DNA from: Flavobacteriales bacterium
GTDB lineage: Bacteria > Bacteroidota > Bacteroidia > Flavobacteriales_D > Crocinitomicaceae
Direction of reading: 5' to 3'
NCBI GenBank assembly: GCA_947447525.1
Contig: CANFJL010000001.1
Coordinates: 248,001 to 312,000 of the forward strand
DNA length: 64,000 nt
The first letter of the stretch is position 1, and every line of letters starts with the position of its first letter. Of the stretch, positions 28,823 through 37,408 are shown piece after piece. The translations under genes and the position numbers were made by a program. The notes beneath the pieces are model-generated. The model made no database searches and had not been told where the DNA came from. It saw only the letters and a program-made list of their open reading frames with translations.

Positions 28823-29946
28823 TTAATTTTGAAGCTTGACAAAAAATACCAAAGTAATAAGCACAACAAAGCGAAATATAAAGGAACTTCATATACTGAA
28901 TCCTTTACTTCGAATTTCAAAGTTCGGGATTTTGTTCGTTTCATATGGTTAATTTGTGTTAATATGTCTTGTAGATCGGGATATGCAGCATTTGTTACTA
29001 AAGCCAATCCATCAGTTTTAGCAGCAATATCCTGAATAAATTTTGGATTCATCCTCGAAATAATAGCACTTCCGTTTTTATTTAACATCGATCCGCTTTG
29101 CGGAAAAGAAGCCTCTATTGGTATTTCACCTCCTCGTTCTGTACCAATACCTAGCACGCATACTTGAATTTTTTTATCTTTAATTTCATTATAAATATCT
29201 TGATCTCCTCCTTCATGATTTTCACCATCCGTGATAATAAATATAGCCTGTGCAATATCATCTTTAGTAAACATCTCCATACTTGTCTCTAAAGCTCCAG
29301 GAATGTTGGTGCCTTGCTTGGACAAATAATTGGTAGATAAATCGTCAATAAATAGTTTTGCGGCATTGTAATCTGTTGTTAAGGGTAGTTGAACAAATGC
29401 ATCTCCAGCAAACAGACAAAGTCCTATTTTTTCTCCAGATAGTTTTGATATAAAAGCATTTAAGCCTCTTTTAGCAATTTCGAGTCGACTGGTTTGATCT
29501 ATATCACGCGTATTCATGGAATTTGATATGTCTAAGCAAATCACCAATTCCATACTGCGTTGAATACCATCTACTTTTTTCTTGCCATAAATAGGTTGCG
29601 CCAAAGCCATTATGGTAAAAACGAGAACAGATCGAATTAAAAAAAATTGAATGACGCTGTTTAAAAAATTCCCTTGTTTATTAATGGTATCGGTAGAAGG
29701 AGACAAAAGCGCAACCATTCTATTTTTTTTCTTAAGTGCATGTAAATAAAGCAAAAACAAAGGAATGACTAAGGTAATGAGGCCAAAATATTGAGGTTTT
29801 GCAAATTGAAATTTTGAATTCAAATCTTGTTCTTGAATCGATGTTAGATAGTAATATACAGCAAAATAAAGGCTCCAAAATAGAATCTCCATAATAAGTA
29901 AAAGTCTATTTATTTTTTTGATATTATAAAAGGAATCTTTAGTCAT
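28816..29946 (-). CDS. batB: BatB-like von Willebrand factor A membrane protein
   Basis: Inner-membrane protein with a periplasm- or cytoplasm-facing VWA domain. From the ATG at 29946 it has 376 residues. It shows two N-terminal membrane segments, a third near IRSVLVFTIMALAQP, and a VWA domain with an intact metal-ion site DISNS (139-143) plus the later TDGE motif. A C-terminal membrane helix (PLYFALLCLLLWYF) follows. The chosen ATG overlaps the batA stop as ATGACTAA; another ATG 27 bp upstream in batA is possible. Likely pairs with BatA in a complex driven by MoxR. Confidence 0.9.
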   Translation of the reverse strand: MTKDSFYNIKKINRLLLIMEILFWSLYFAVYYYLTSIQEQDLNSKFQFAKPQYFGLITLVIPLFLLYLHALKKKNRMVALLSPSTDTINKQGNFLNSVIQFFLIRSVLVFTIMALAQPIYGKKKVDGIQRSMELVICLDISNSMNTRDIDQTSRLEIAKRGLNAFISKLSGEKIGLCLFAGDAFVQLPLTTDYNAAKLFIDDLSTNYLSKQGTNIPGALETSMEMFTKDDIAQAIFIITDGENHEGGDQDIYNEIKDKKIQVCVLGIGTERGGEIPIEASFPQSGSMLNKNGSAIISRMNPKFIQDIAAKTDGLALVTNAAYPDLQDILTQINHMKRTKSRTLKFEVKDSVYEVPLYFALLCLLLWYFLSSFKIKW

Positions 29947-30970
29947 TTGATGGAATAAAAAGTAGAAATTCAAGCAATAGCATACAAGTCAATAGTAATA
30001 GAGCCCAATGCAGAAATGCTTCTGGTGTTGCAGGTGGTTCTGAATTATATTGCTTATCCTTCATTTTTCTTTTCTCAAGTAGCTCAATTTCATTGTAGAT
30101 GGCCCTTAATCCTGATTTATCTGTCGCCCTGAAATATTTACCGCTCGTTTTTTCTGCAATGGAAATTAAAGTAGCCTCATCTATTTCAACGGGTAGGTTT
30201 TCATATCGCATTCCCATTGGAGTAAGAACTGGCGTAGGGGCAGAACCATTAGATCCTATGCCTATGGTGTAAACACATATATTTTTCATTTGTGCTAATT
30301 CTGCAGCTTCCAAGGGACTAATTTCTCCCCAGTTATTACTACCGTCTGTTAAGAGGATAATCACTTTTGATTTTAAACTATCACTTCTGAGTTGAACAAC
30401 AGCAGTTCCTAAACCAGTTCCAATGGCTGTACCTGGTTCTAAATTACTTCCATCTATTTTGTCCACTTGTCCCTTTAATAAAGCGTAATCTAAAGTAGCG
30501 GGACATGCTGTATACGCTTCACCTGCATATACAACCAGTCCAATTCTGTCTCCATGTCTGCCATCAATAAATTCTTTAGCTACTTCTTTAGCTACTGTTA
30601 ATCTGTTGGGATTAAAATCTTTGGCCAACATAGACATCGACACATCCATTGCCAAGATGATATCAATTCCATATTTTGATGCTTCATTTTTATTTTCACT
30701 TGCCTCCCATGAGTAAGGTTTAGCTAGTGCAATGATTAGGCAAGCAAGTAAACTGGTTTTAGCAATAATCAATAGGGTTCTAATCCAAGAGATGCTGTTG
30801 TTTTTTAATTCCATTTGATCTGAGGAAACTCCTGTAAATTTCCAATCGCCTGATCTGCTGCGCTCTTTTTTAAGTAAATAATAAACCAAAAATGGAATCA
30901 AAAGAAGGCCCCACAACCAAGTGCTAGCCATGAATTCATAATGAAATATATTGAGGTCCCAATTATTCAT
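29939..30970 (-). CDS. batA: BatA-like von Willebrand factor A membrane protein
   Basis: A 343-residue paralogue of BatB: membrane segments near the N-terminus (WLWGLLLIPFLVYYLL and LLACLIIALAKP), a VWA domain with metal site DVSMS (109-113) and the LLTDGSNN motif, and a C-terminal membrane helix. The ATG at 30970 overlaps the previous stop as ATGAATAA; an in-frame TTG two codons upstream is rejected. Bat proteins were named for aerotolerance in Bacteroides fragilis; the exact activity is not known. Confidence 0.9.
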   Translation of the reverse strand: MNNWDLNIFHYEFMASTWLWGLLLIPFLVYYLLKKERSRSGDWKFTGVSSDQMELKNNSISWIRTLLIIAKTSLLACLIIALAKPYSWEASENKNEASKYGIDIILAMDVSMSMLAKDFNPNRLTVAKEVAKEFIDGRHGDRIGLVVYAGEAYTACPATLDYALLKGQVDKIDGSNLEPGTAIGTGLGTAVVQLRSDSLKSKVIILLTDGSNNWGEISPLEAAELAQMKNICVYTIGIGSNGSAPTPVLTPMGMRYENLPVEIDEATLISIAEKTSGKYFRATDKSGLRAIYNEIELLEKRKMKDKQYNSEPPATPEAFLHWALLLLTCMLLLEFLLFIPSND

Positions 30971-31916
30971 GGTCAACTTCTTCTTTTGGACTTGTTGCTA
31001 TGATGATGCCCATCATGTCGTTGAATGCCTCCTTAATAAATTCTTCATTAGAACTAGACGCAGCGAATTTCACCATGTCTGAATGATTTAATATCTGAAG
31101 AATGTTAAGGATGAGTTCTTTTGGAAGTTTTTTTGCTTCCAATAATAATAAAGTTTCTTGGGTCGTTTTTTCTAATAAATTCATTTCATATCTCGTACTG
31201 AGGTACCAGCGTAAAATAAAAGACAATTCAATAAAGTGTTGTTTGATTTCTCCCTTTTGCCACAATCCTGAGTTGCTTAATGCATTTAAGGCATCAATAG
31301 TTTGTTCTTTAAGTGATTTAATGGCTTCTGGAACTTCTTTTTTAGGCTTTCTAGTTAATTTATATACTATAAATGCTATCAATATGCAGAATGGTATGAT
31401 CCACCAAAGATGAAATTTAAGCAGATTTTTAATTCTAGATGGAGTTGCATTTACCGCTAGAAAGTCTTCTTTTATGTCTTCAATTGTTTTTCCTTTTTCT
31501 GCTTTCATGAGCATTGACTCAATAAATACAGAGGAAAAATTGGACTTAGAATTATTGATGGAATAGTTTAATCCATTGAGTACAACAAGTCCAGTATCCC
31601 ATGCGACCAATTGAAATTCACAAGCCCAATAATGTTTTCCATCTTTTTCTAAGTAAAGGGTATCGAAAGAATTTAATATTTCAATTTGCATAAATTTTTC
31701 TCCATCCATCTTTGCATTGGACGCGATGCGTTCGGCAGGAAATAGCGTTCCTAATTTAGCGATGATTATTTTATCATTATGATCTAATTGTATTCTATAT
31801 TTTAAAAAGAAGGGTTCGCCAACAATTACTTTTTCCTTAGAAATATAAACTTCAGGCGTTTGGGCACTTAATTTAGCGACTACACAAATGACAAGGAATA
31901 AGATCAGTTTTTTCAT
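30963..31916 (-). CDS. BatD/DUF4381-like membrane protein of the bat operon
   Basis: A 317-residue protein with a cleavable signal (MKKLILFLVICVVAKLSAQ) and an exported beta domain starting VYISKEKVIVGEPF, which resembles the first BatD domain. One membrane helix spans 171-188. The cytoplasmic helical region (about 190-310, ALNALSNSGLWQKGEIKQHF) resembles DUF4381. I cannot name its function. It overlaps DUF58 by 4 bp (ATGA) and batA by 8 bp, so it is a fixed member of the operon. Confidence 0.75.
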   Translation of the reverse strand: MKKLILFLVICVVAKLSAQTPEVYISKEKVIVGEPFFLKYRIQLDHNDKIIIAKLGTLFPAERIASNAKMDGEKFMQIEILNSFDTLYLEKDGKHYWACEFQLVAWDTGLVVLNGLNYSINNSKSNFSSVFIESMLMKAEKGKTIEDIKEDFLAVNATPSRIKNLLKFHLWWIIPFCILIAFIVYKLTRKPKKEVPEAIKSLKEQTIDALNALSNSGLWQKGEIKQHFIELSFILRWYLSTRYEMNLLEKTTQETLLLLEAKKLPKELILNILQILNHSDMVKFAASSSNEEFIKEAFNDMMGIIIATSPKEEVDHE

Positions 31917-32782
31917 TTTCTTTTTTTGAATAAACTGATTAATGGGGGCATGCAGTCTTCAGCGGTATTAATACTTACAAAATCAATTCCAATGTTCCTG
32001 AACGTTTGGATCATTTCTGATTTATTCTTTAAAACATTGGCTGAGAATATTTCTTTTGCTTTATTTGACGAGGCATTGACCCAAGTTTTGGTCTTGTTTT
32101 CAGCATTCACAAATTGAACAAATCCTCTTACAGGCAATGTTATTTCTGCATCATCTTGGATCCTCAAGGCCACCACATCATGTTGTTTTTTAGTCCGTTT
32201 TAAGTCTTCTACATAATCAGTATCTACAATAAAATCACTCATTAAAAAAGCAACGGCACTTCTTCTATTGGTTTCTCTTAAAAACTTTAATGCTTTTCCA
32301 ATATCCGTTTTCTTGGACTTGGGTTTATAATCAATCAATTGTCTTAGAATTAGTAGAACATGTTCTCTTCCTTTCTTCGCTGGAAGGTACAATTCCACTT
32401 CATCGGTAAATAAAATTGCACCTACTTTGTCATTATTTGCTAGAGCAGAAAATGCAAGTATTGCAGCAATCTCAATCTGTCTTTTCTTTTTGGTTCTTAA
32501 TTCAGTCCCAAAGTCAAGGGAGCCTGAAAGGTCGATTAATAACATGACTGTCAATTCTCTTTCCTCTTCAAAAACTTTAACGAAAGGGGTGTTGTATCGT
32601 GCGGTTACGTTCCAATCTATGGTTCTAATTTCATCTCCAATTTGGTAATCTCTCACCTCACTAAAGGCCATACCTCTTCCTTTGAAAGCAGATTTGTATT
32701 GACCTGAGAATACTTGCTTACTGAGTCCCTTAGTTTTTATCTCAAGGGTTCGAATGGATTGAATTAATTCGAGGGTTGTCAA
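31913..32782 (-). CDS. DUF58 (MoxS-like) protein
   Basis: A 289-residue soluble protein of the DUF58 family, almost always encoded next to MoxR ATPases. It has the family block GRGMAFSEVRDYQIGDE followed by IRTIDWNVTAR (35-62) and a VWA-like core with DLSGS at 84-88. The start codon is TTG at 32782: the moxR stop is in frame just upstream and no ATG occurs before residue 38. The start lies 10 bp after moxR. The DLSGS site suggests metal-dependent protein binding as in VWA domains. Confidence 0.92.
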   Translation of the reverse strand: MTTLELIQSIRTLEIKTKGLSKQVFSGQYKSAFKGRGMAFSEVRDYQIGDEIRTIDWNVTARYNTPFVKVFEEERELTVMLLIDLSGSLDFGTELRTKKKRQIEIAAILAFSALANNDKVGAILFTDEVELYLPAKKGREHVLLILRQLIDYKPKSKKTDIGKALKFLRETNRRSAVAFLMSDFIVDTDYVEDLKRTKKQHDVVALRIQDDAEITLPVRGFVQFVNAENKTKTWVNASSNKAKEIFSANVLKNKSEMIQTFRNIGIDFVSINTAEDCMPPLISLFKKRK

Positions 32783-32791
32783 ATTGAAAAA

Positions 32792-33814
32792 TTAAGGAAC
32801 TTCAATAAAGGAAACTATTTTTTCAATGATATTTTTAGCGGACATGCCGATAGCTTCTGCTTCATAACTGATGCCGATTCTATGTTGAAGGACATCAACA
32901 GATATAGCCCTAACGTCATCAGGAACCACAAAACTTCTTCCTTGTAAAAAAGCATAAGCCTTAGCTGCCAAAGCAAGATTAATACTTCCTCTTGGAGATG
33001 CACCAAAGGTAATCAAGCCACTCAATTCATTTAATCCAATAGAATCTGCTTGTCTTGTCGCAAAGATGATATCAATAATATATTGTTCGATCTTTTCATC
33101 AACATATACACGTCGCACTAAAGAGCGCAATTTCATGATTTCATCAGTACTGAGTACTTTTTGAGCTTGATGCAATCCAGTTTCACTGATATTTGCTCTA
33201 ACGATTTGTTTTTCTTCTTCCTTTGAAGGGTATCCAAGATTTACTTTCATCATAAATCGATCGACTTGAGCTTCTGGTAATGGATAGGTTCCTTCTTGTT
33301 CAATTGGATTTTGAGTAGCCAATACCAAGAAAGGATCAGGCAATTGGAAGGTTTCATCTCCAATCGTAATTTGTCTTTCCTGCATCGCTTCTAATAAAGC
33401 ACTTTGAACCTTAGCAGGGGCACGATTGATTTCATCGGCAAGAACGAAAGAAGCAAAAACTGGTCCTTTTCTAACTGAAAATTTTTCTGATTTTTGCTGG
33501 TAAACCATTGTTCCCGTTAAATCTGCTGGAAGTAAGTCGGGGGTAAATTGAATTCTACTAAAACTTCCTGCAATGGTATCTGCTAATGTTTTAATTGCGA
33601 GTGTTTTTGCTAATCCAGGGACTCCTTCAAGTAAAATGTGTCCGTTGGAAAGTAATGCGATCATTAAGCGATCAATTAAAGTATGTTGACCAACAATTGT
33701 TAGACTTATTTCTTTTTTCAATGCCTCAACACCTACAAGGGCTATTTTGATTTCTTCGCTTAATTTTCTTAGCTCCTCTGCAGGATTTATTATTGTAGTA
33801 GAATTTTCACTCAT
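32792..33814 (-). CDS. MoxR-family AAA+ ATPase
   Basis: AAA+ chaperone-like ATPase and first gene of the bat operon. The 340-residue protein has Walker A GVPGLAKT (64-71), Walker B VLADEINRA (124-132), sensor 1 ATQNPIEQEGTYPLPEAQ, and a C-terminal lid with ISYEAEAIG. MoxR proteins are thought to remodel partners carrying VWA domains, here DUF58, BatA and BatB. A one-mismatch -7 sequence (CAACTTTG, minus strand, 33837-33844) lies upstream. The seven genes from here to batD are on one strand, and every junction downstream of DUF58 overlaps. Confidence 0.95.
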   Translation of the reverse strand: MSENSTTIINPAEELRKLSEEIKIALVGVEALKKEISLTIVGQHTLIDRLMIALLSNGHILLEGVPGLAKTLAIKTLADTIAGSFSRIQFTPDLLPADLTGTMVYQQKSEKFSVRKGPVFASFVLADEINRAPAKVQSALLEAMQERQITIGDETFQLPDPFLVLATQNPIEQEGTYPLPEAQVDRFMMKVNLGYPSKEEEKQIVRANISETGLHQAQKVLSTDEIMKLRSLVRRVYVDEKIEQYIIDIIFATRQADSIGLNELSGLITFGASPRGSINLALAAKAYAFLQGRSFVVPDDVRAISVDVLQHRIGISYEAEAIGMSAKNIIEKIVSFIEVP

Positions 33815-33912
33815 AATGTGCGTTTTGATAAAGGCGCAAAGTTGTTAAAGTTTAAATATAAAACTTGATAATCGCTGTTAAATCTTGTTAATCTAAAATT
33901 TTATGAAAAAAT

Positions 33913-34275
33913 ATGCAAAGTAGAACATGTCTGGAGTGTGCTTTAAAGCTTGTGGGTCGGAAAGACCAGAAATTTTGTTCAGATTACTGTCGAAATTCTT
34001 TTAATAATCGCTTGAATGAAGATGTGAATGCTACTGTTGCTCGTGTCAATAGAATACTTCGAAAAAATAGGAGGATTTTGTCTAAATTAAATCCAAATGG
34101 AAAGAAATCTGTGAATGGTGTGAAACTAAGTGAAGAAGGATTTAATTTTCATTACTTCACCAATGTCTATTCTACTAAAAAAGGAATGCGTTATTATTTT
34201 TGCTATGACTATGGCTATATTAAATTGGAAGACAATCAGTTTATCTTAGTCCAGAAGCAGCAATATATTCAATAA
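33913..34275 (+). CDS. Small zinc-ribbon-like protein
   Basis: Not a named family to me. The 120-residue protein begins with a putative zinc knuckle C6-x2-C9-x12-C22-x3-C26 (TCLEC ... FCSDYC). It continues with a basic helix rich in Arg, Lys and Asn, and ends with an aromatic beta region (HYFTNVYSTKKGMRYYFCYDYGY). The pattern FCSDYCR resembles treble-clef or zinc-ribbon modules in nucleic-acid-binding proteins. It is divergent from moxR and convergent with gatC, one base from the gatC stop. Confidence 0.65.
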   Translation: MQSRTCLECALKLVGRKDQKFCSDYCRNSFNNRLNEDVNATVARVNRILRKNRRILSKLNPNGKKSVNGVKLSEEGFNFHYFTNVYSTKKGMRYYFCYDYGYIKLEDNQFILVQKQQYIQ

Positions 34276-34276
34276 C

Positions 34277-34567
34277 TTATTTGTCCAGTACTTTTGGAAT
34301 CCTGAAATAATCACTGTCTCGTTTTGGAGCATTTCGCAATGCTTGCTCTTGGTTGATAGAATCTACAGTAATATCTTCACGAAGTGTTTTAACTTCTTCT
34401 GTCATAAAAATTAGAGGTTCAACCTGTTCGGTATTGATTTCACTTAATTTATCAATGAACCCAACTATTTTTTCCATATCCTTTTTGATCGCAACGCGCT
34501 CGTCACCCTCGAATTTTAATTTGGCAAGATGAGAAAGATGATCTATAAGTTCGTCTGTTATTTTCAT
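34277..34567 (-). CDS. gatC: Asp-tRNA(Asn)/Glu-tRNA(Gln) amidotransferase subunit C
   Basis: Small stabilising subunit of the GatCAB amidotransferase, which forms Gln-tRNA(Gln) or Asn-tRNA(Asn). The 96 residues show the usual pattern: ITDELIDHLSHLAKLKF at the N-terminus, the helix with DMEKIVGFIDKL, and the C-terminal APKRDSDYFRIPKVL. gatA and gatB are not in the window. It lies 9 bp downstream of the acyltransferase gene on the same strand. Confidence 0.93.
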   Translation of the reverse strand: MKITDELIDHLSHLAKLKFEGDERVAIKKDMEKIVGFIDKLSEINTEQVEPLIFMTEEVKTLREDITVDSINQEQALRNAPKRDSDYFRIPKVLDK

Positions 34568-34576
34568 GGAGTAAAA

Positions 34577-35335
34577 TTAATAAAGTTCTGGGTGTTCTTT
34601 CATGATTGGCTCCGAAATAATTGAAAAACAATGATCACTTATTTCTTTAATGGAGGCAGCACGAATTTCTTCTCTTGTAATGAGCGGATGTATACAAATC
34701 CTTGAAAGTCCTGGTCTTGCTGGACCAAGAATGTTGGTCGGGTCTGAAAATAATTTATAATTATTTAAAAAGGTCAAAGGAAGAATTGGAATGTCTAAGG
34801 TCTTCGCAAGTTTAAAAGCACCAGCTTTAAATGGAATCATTCTCGGTGCATGATCATCTGGAATCCCCCCCTCAGGAAAAATAACAAGCGACCATCCATC
34901 ATGCACTGCTTTTGTTGCTGCAACATAGGATTGTCCCGCTTTGCTTTTGTCATTTCTGAATACTGGAATGTTTAAATTTCTGAAATAGGTTCTTAAAATA
35001 GGATATTTTAAAATTTCACTTTTTCCTAGAAAAACAAAAGGTGATTTCGGTAATAAGGAATAAAGAATGAAAATATCTAAATAGGAGGTGTGATTGGCAA
35101 CAATAATATAAGGACCTTCGGGTAGGGGAGATTTGGTAATTTTTTTGATGGGATAAAAACAAAAAATACGCATCAACCAACTCCAAAAAATGAACAAATT
35201 AAAACTAAATTTTTTAAGTGCAGGAGAGATTAATACAACTAAAAAAAAAGGGTACATCACAATGGCAATAATACAAAAGACAAGACCAATGTATAGTTTC
35301 CAGAGTATCGATAAAATTCCCTTGATGAGGTGCAT
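34577..35335 (-). CDS. PlsC-type 1-acyl-sn-glycerol-3-phosphate acyltransferase
   Basis: Membrane acyltransferase adding the second acyl chain in phosphatidic acid synthesis, or a related lysophospholipid acyltransferase. Its 252 residues contain two N-terminal membrane segments, the catalytic NHTSYLD (HX4D), and the acceptor motif FPEGG. An RMIPFKAGAF segment lies before PILPLTF. Substrate specificity cannot be read from sequence. The gene precedes gatC by 9 bp and diverges from trpS. Confidence 0.88.
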   Translation of the reverse strand: MHLIKGILSILWKLYIGLVFCIIAIVMYPFFLVVLISPALKKFSFNLFIFWSWLMRIFCFYPIKKITKSPLPEGPYIIVANHTSYLDIFILYSLLPKSPFVFLGKSEILKYPILRTYFRNLNIPVFRNDKSKAGQSYVAATKAVHDGWSLVIFPEGGIPDDHAPRMIPFKAGAFKLAKTLDIPILPLTFLNNYKLFSDPTNILGPARPGLSRICIHPLITREEIRAASIKEISDHCFSIISEPIMKEHPELY

Positions 35336-35392
35336 TGTTCAAAGTTAATGAAATCAAAATTAAATTAACCAACAGAATTAGATGCTTTTGTA

Positions 35393-35400
35393 TATTTTTG
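35393..35400 (+). promoter_or_regulatory. -7 promoter box for trpS
   Basis: TATTTTTG matches TAnnTTTG, 14 nt before the trpS ATG. No -33 TTG at a normal distance. Confidence 0.45.
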
Positions 35401-35414
35401 TATAAATAAATAAA

Positions 35415-36383
35415 ATGTCACGCATACTCACGGGAATTCAAAGTACAGGCACGCCACACCTTGGTAATATCCTTGGTGCCATTCTCCCTGCGATTGAACT
35501 TTCTAATCAAAAAGAAAACGATTCATTCTTATTTATTGCCAATCTTCATTCTCTCACCCAAATAAAGGATCCTTTAGAATTAAAGCAAAATACTATTGCG
35601 ACTGCTGCAACTTGGTTGGCCTGTGGATTAGATCCGAATAAAGCCACTTTTTATAGACAAAGTGATATCCCTGAGGTTACAGAACTTATGTGGTATCTTT
35701 TGGCTTTTTATCCTTATCAACGCATGACTTTAGCGCATAGTTTTAAGGATAAAGCAGATCGATTAGAGGATGTGAATGGAGGTTTGTTTACCTATCCGAT
35801 GTTAATGGCAGCTGATATTTTACTTTATGATGCCACGATCGTTCCGGTAGGAAAAGATCAATTGCAGCATATCGAAATGACACGCGATGTCGCCAATAGA
35901 TTTAATGCTAAAATGGGTCAGACCTTTATTATTCCTGATGAGAGATTGGCAACAGAAAATATGTTGATACCAGGAACTGACGGACAAAAAATGTCAAAAT
36001 CCAGGAATAATTATTTGGATATTTTCGCGGATGAAAAAATATTGAAAAAGCAAGTAATGTCTATTTTATCAGACAGTACTCCAATTGAAGAACCGAAAAA
36101 TCCTGACACTTGCGCTATTTTTGCTTTATATAAAACGGTTGCTACAGAAGAACAAGTTCTGTGGATGCGAGCATCCTATCTAAAAGGTGGATTTGGTTTT
36201 GGTCATGCTAAAAGTGCTTTATTAGAAGTTCTATTAGATCGTTTCAGTAAGGAAAGGCAATTGTTTAATTATTATCTAGAACATGAAAATGAACTAGAAG
36301 AAATTTTAATTTCAGGTGCAAAAAAGGCTAGGATTACTGCAAACGAAGTTTTATCAAGGGTACGCACACGATTAGGGTATTAA
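35415..36383 (+). CDS. trpS: Tryptophanyl-tRNA synthetase
   Basis: Class Ic synthetase charging tRNA-Trp. The 322-residue protein has GIQSTGTPHLGNILGA at the N-terminus (HLGN standing for HIGH), the tryptophan-pocket region FYRQSDIPE, and DILLYDATIVPVGKDQ. KMSKS is in DGQKMSKSRNNY. Length and order are normal. It has its own promoter box and is followed by 155 bp without a gene before rpoD. Confidence 0.97.
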   Translation: MSRILTGIQSTGTPHLGNILGAILPAIELSNQKENDSFLFIANLHSLTQIKDPLELKQNTIATAATWLACGLDPNKATFYRQSDIPEVTELMWYLLAFYPYQRMTLAHSFKDKADRLEDVNGGLFTYPMLMAADILLYDATIVPVGKDQLQHIEMTRDVANRFNAKMGQTFIIPDERLATENMLIPGTDGQKMSKSRNNYLDIFADEKILKKQVMSILSDSTPIEEPKNPDTCAIFALYKTVATEEQVLWMRASYLKGGFGFGHAKSALLEVLLDRFSKERQLFNYYLEHENELEEILISGAKKARITANEVLSRVRTRLGY

Positions 36384-36538
36384 ATAATCTTCGTAATTAA
36401 GCTTCAAATTATCGCTTAAAGTCCTCTTTTAGTCATTTCCCCTCCTTTTTTTGTAATTATTTTCAACTTTTTTCATTATTAGTCTAACCTTATTTCAATT
36501 CTATCGTTATAAGGCATGACTAAAAAATTAATCCTATT

Positions 36539-37408
36539 ATGAGGCAACTAAAAATCGCAAAACAAGTTACCAATCGAGAGACCGCTTCTCTTGATAAATA
36601 TTTACAAGAAATTGGTCGTGTAGATCTTATTTCTGCAGATGAGGAGGTGGAATTAGCAAGAAGAATTAAGGCAGGCGATCGTCAGGCTTTAGAAAGATTA
36701 ACCAAAGCAAATCTTCGATTTGTAGTTTCTGTTTCAAAACAATATCAAAATCAAGGATTGGCTTTACCAGATTTAATCAATGAAGGAAATCTTGGTTTGA
36801 TTAAAGCTGCTGAGCGATTTGATGAGACTCGAGGATTTAAATTTATTTCTTACGCTGTTTGGTGGATTCGTCAATCTATTTTGCAAGCATTAGCTGAACA
36901 AGCAAGAATTGTGCGTTTACCACTTAATAAGATTGGTAATATAAATAAGATAAACAGAGCTTTTTCAGAATTAGAGCAGAAATTTGAAAGACCACCTTCA
37001 GCCGAAGAGTTGGCAGAATTTTTAAGCTGCAGTACGGAAGAAGTAAAACAATCATTAGCACAAAATGGCCGTCATATTTCTATGGATGCTCCATTAGTGG
37101 AAAGTGACGAATCGTCTTCAAACATGTATGATGTATTGATGGGAGATTCTTTACCAAGTCCAGAAAGCAACTTAGTGTTAGAGTCATTAAGAAGTGATAT
37201 TAGAAGATCTCTTACTTCATTAACGCCAAGAGAAAGTGATGTAATCAGCATGTTCTACGGTTTAGAAGGAAAAGCACCCATGTCTTTAGAGGAAATCGGT
37301 GATAAATTTGACTTGACAAGAGAACGCGTTCGTCAAATTAAAGAAAAAGCAATTCGTAGGTTAAAACACACTTCGAAGAACAAAATGTTGAGAGGATATC
37401 TTGGTTAA
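36539..37408 (+). CDS. rpoD: Primary RNA polymerase sigma factor, Bacteroidota short type
   Basis: Housekeeping sigma factor. At 289 residues it matches the short primary sigma of Bacteroidota, lacking region 1.1 and the non-conserved region of E. coli sigma-70. Region 1.2 contains [16 protein letters not shown]; region 2 has [34 protein letters not shown] and [10 protein letters not shown]. Region 3 begins [13 protein letters not shown], and region 4 has REDVI-like [12 protein letters not shown] and the helix-turn-helix [17 protein letters not shown]. This type recognises the TTTG/TAnnTTTG promoters seen through the window. Its stop overlaps the priA stop. Confidence 0.96.
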   Translation: MRQLKIAKQVTNRETASLDKYLQEIGRVDLISADEEVELARRIKAGDRQALERLTKANLRFVVSVSKQYQNQGLALPDLINEGNLGLIKAAERFDETRGFKFISYAVWWIRQSILQALAEQARIVRLPLNKIGNINKINRAFSELEQKFERPPSAEELAEFLSCSTEEVKQSLAQNGRHISMDAPLVESDESSSNMYDVLMGDSLPSPESNLVLESLRSDIRRSLTSLTPRESDVISMFYGLEGKAPMSLEEIGDKFDLTRERVRQIKEKAIRRLKHTSKNKMLRGYLG

